Below, one piece after another: positions 63,226-64,000 of a stretch of 64,000 bases of DNA (positions are counted from its first letter, which is position 1; the number at the start of each line of letters is the position of its first letter). Under the pieces are notes generated by a model. That model searched no databases. It had not been told where the DNA came from and worked only from the letters and a program-made list of their open reading frames with translations. Made by a program: the position numbers and the translations under genes. This DNA comes from an uncultured Latescibacterota bacterium (GTDB taxonomy: Bacteria; Latescibacterota; UBA2968). The stretch is taken from NCBI GenBank assembly GCA_951812755.1, contig OX638329.1:2589339-2653338 (forward strand). Direction: 5' to 3'.

Positions 63226-64000
63226 ATGAATATGTTTCTGAAATTGATGGTTAGTTTTGCTATGTGCTACGCGGTTGGCGTTCTGCCCACGTATGCCGAA
63301 ATTCCCAACCACCATATTTTTTATCGCAATGACAATCGTGCGCCATTGACCAGTATTGAGATTGTATTCCTCGGCGCGGGAAATAACCAGGAACCACCTT
63401 CTCAGATCGGGCTTGCAAGAACAGTATCAAAATTGATTTGGGAGTTGGCAAAAAAGCAGGGGCACCTGGATCAACTGGAAGCATTGGGTACACGCCTTAA
63501 TATCCCTACCAGTACCCTATATCAGACAATATCCATTTATGGCCTGTCTGAAAACTGTGGCAAATCTATAAAAATAGTCCGCGACTTCATATATAATCTC
63601 GAGTTTTCTGAGTCAGACTTGCAAGATGCCAAAAAATTAATGGCTACTGATTACGAAAACGATCTCAGGAAAAATCCCCGTACGCATATGAGAAATTTTG
63701 CCCTTTCACAAACAACAGGGATAAAGAAGTACAAGTCCTTAAAAGCTCTCAAAAATCTCTCGTTTGAGGATATCAGGCAATATTGTGATCAGCTTTTGAA
63801 AACAGACGTGATGTTTTTTAAGGTAATCTCAGACCTCGATTCCACTGAGGTTGCGATGTTGCTTCATCCAATTACAGAAAAACGAGAGACAGGTGGATTT
63901 GTGCATACCCTGGGATCCCCAACAATGGATTCTAAGATTGGCCCTACGGCTTTTGTCTCTGATTCAAACCTAAAGACTGTTGGGTGTTATTGGCTGATCC
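63226..64000 (+). CDS. M16-family peptidase-like subunit without zinc site (copy 2, cut by window edge)
   Basis: The frame from ATG 63226, seven bases after the previous stop, stays open to the window end (258 residues visible). It is a close relative of the gene at 60315: both begin MNMFLK and share AEIxNHxIFYRxDxRAPLT and IKKYK. This makes the region a tandem duplication of a catalytic/non-catalytic M16 pair. No HxxEH is seen. The gene runs beyond the window. Confidence 0.85.
   Translation, partial: MNMFLKLMVSFAMCYAVGVLPTYAEIPNHHIFYRNDNRAPLTSIEIVFLGAGNNQEPPSQIGLARTVSKLIWELAKKQGHLDQLEALGTRLNIPTSTLYQTISIYGLSENCGKSIKIVRDFIYNLEFSESDLQDAKKLMATDYENDLRKNPRTHMRNFALSQTTGIKKYKSLKALKNLSFEDIRQYCDQLLKTDVMFFKVISDLDSTEVAMLLHPITEKRETGGFVHTLGSPTMDSKIGPTAFVSDSNLKTVGCYWLI

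Overview
The window is a gene-dense bacterial chromosome segment of roughly half GC, with no tRNA, rRNA, CRISPR array or phage genes that I could see. Signal peptides, a lipoprotein, an alginate-export-type barrel, SLBB/Wzz exopolysaccharide genes and a YbbA/YbbP-like transporter point to a Gram-negative (two-membrane) cell. The gene mix (alpha-E/ATP-grasp operon, NHL and FG-GAP giant protein ending in a dockerin-like Asp-rich motif, OPT-family transporter, YyaL, Gfo/Idh proteins, GldA/GldF-like ABC pair with MoxR/DUF58) fits uncultured lineages of the Latescibacterota/Poribacteria kind, but that is inference; no marker here fixes the phylum.

Layout. 1-10.5 kb (+): the end of an FtsX permease, an OPT-family transporter, a Spy-like secreted protein, a phosphoesterase, YyaL, a DUF2442 protein, a short FAD protein and an enolase-superfamily enzyme of the OSBS/NSAR type. 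10.5-16.7 kb (-): an orphan YefM/Phd-like antitoxin, then a four-gene operon (circularly permuted ATP-grasp, alpha-E, fused ATP-grasp/alpha-E, transglutaminase). 17-19 kb (+): a Rieske protein with a 500-residue unknown helical tail. 19-33.7 kb (-): a long run from yicC-gmk-rpoZ-coaBC-udg-dnaB-radA through kptA, a DacZ-like diadenylate cyclase, a GT-C enzyme, a lipoprotein, MoxR-DUF58, an ABC transporter and a Gfo/Idh oxidoreductase. 34-44.5 kb (+): lepA, lepB, a MazF-type toxin-antitoxin pair, hemW, thrB, SLBB and Wzz proteins and a MetE-like protein. 44.6-49.3 kb (+): a 1565-residue secreted NHL/FG-GAP/ASPIC protein. 49.3-59.6 kb: TsaC, porin, RecD2, a 755-base gene-free region, TesA, YbbP, YbbA and a CinA-like protein. 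59.6-64 kb (+): two back-to-back deletion scars (purM/Gfo-Idh and an M16 peptidase) followed by tandemly duplicated M16 peptidase pairs, the last cut by the window edge.

The most unusual signal is not a gene. At least four families of short tandem intergenic repeats are scattered through the window, and in seven unrelated genes (DUF58, lepA, the MetE-like gene, the NHL giant, tesA, ybbP, ybbA) the repeat abuts or contains the stop codon, so that it writes the last residues of the protein. Composites of the families recur in the same relative order.

Other points for follow-up are a strong-promoter/strong-terminator transcript of about 130 nt with no ORF (53822-53950, -), a 156-bp MITE-like element with 14-bp inverted ends and a 5-bp target duplication (54067-54222), a perfect 24-bp palindrome in the lepA leader, an ATP-grasp pair in which the fused copy appears to have lost its ATP-binding motifs, and three promoters with identical hexamers and spacing.
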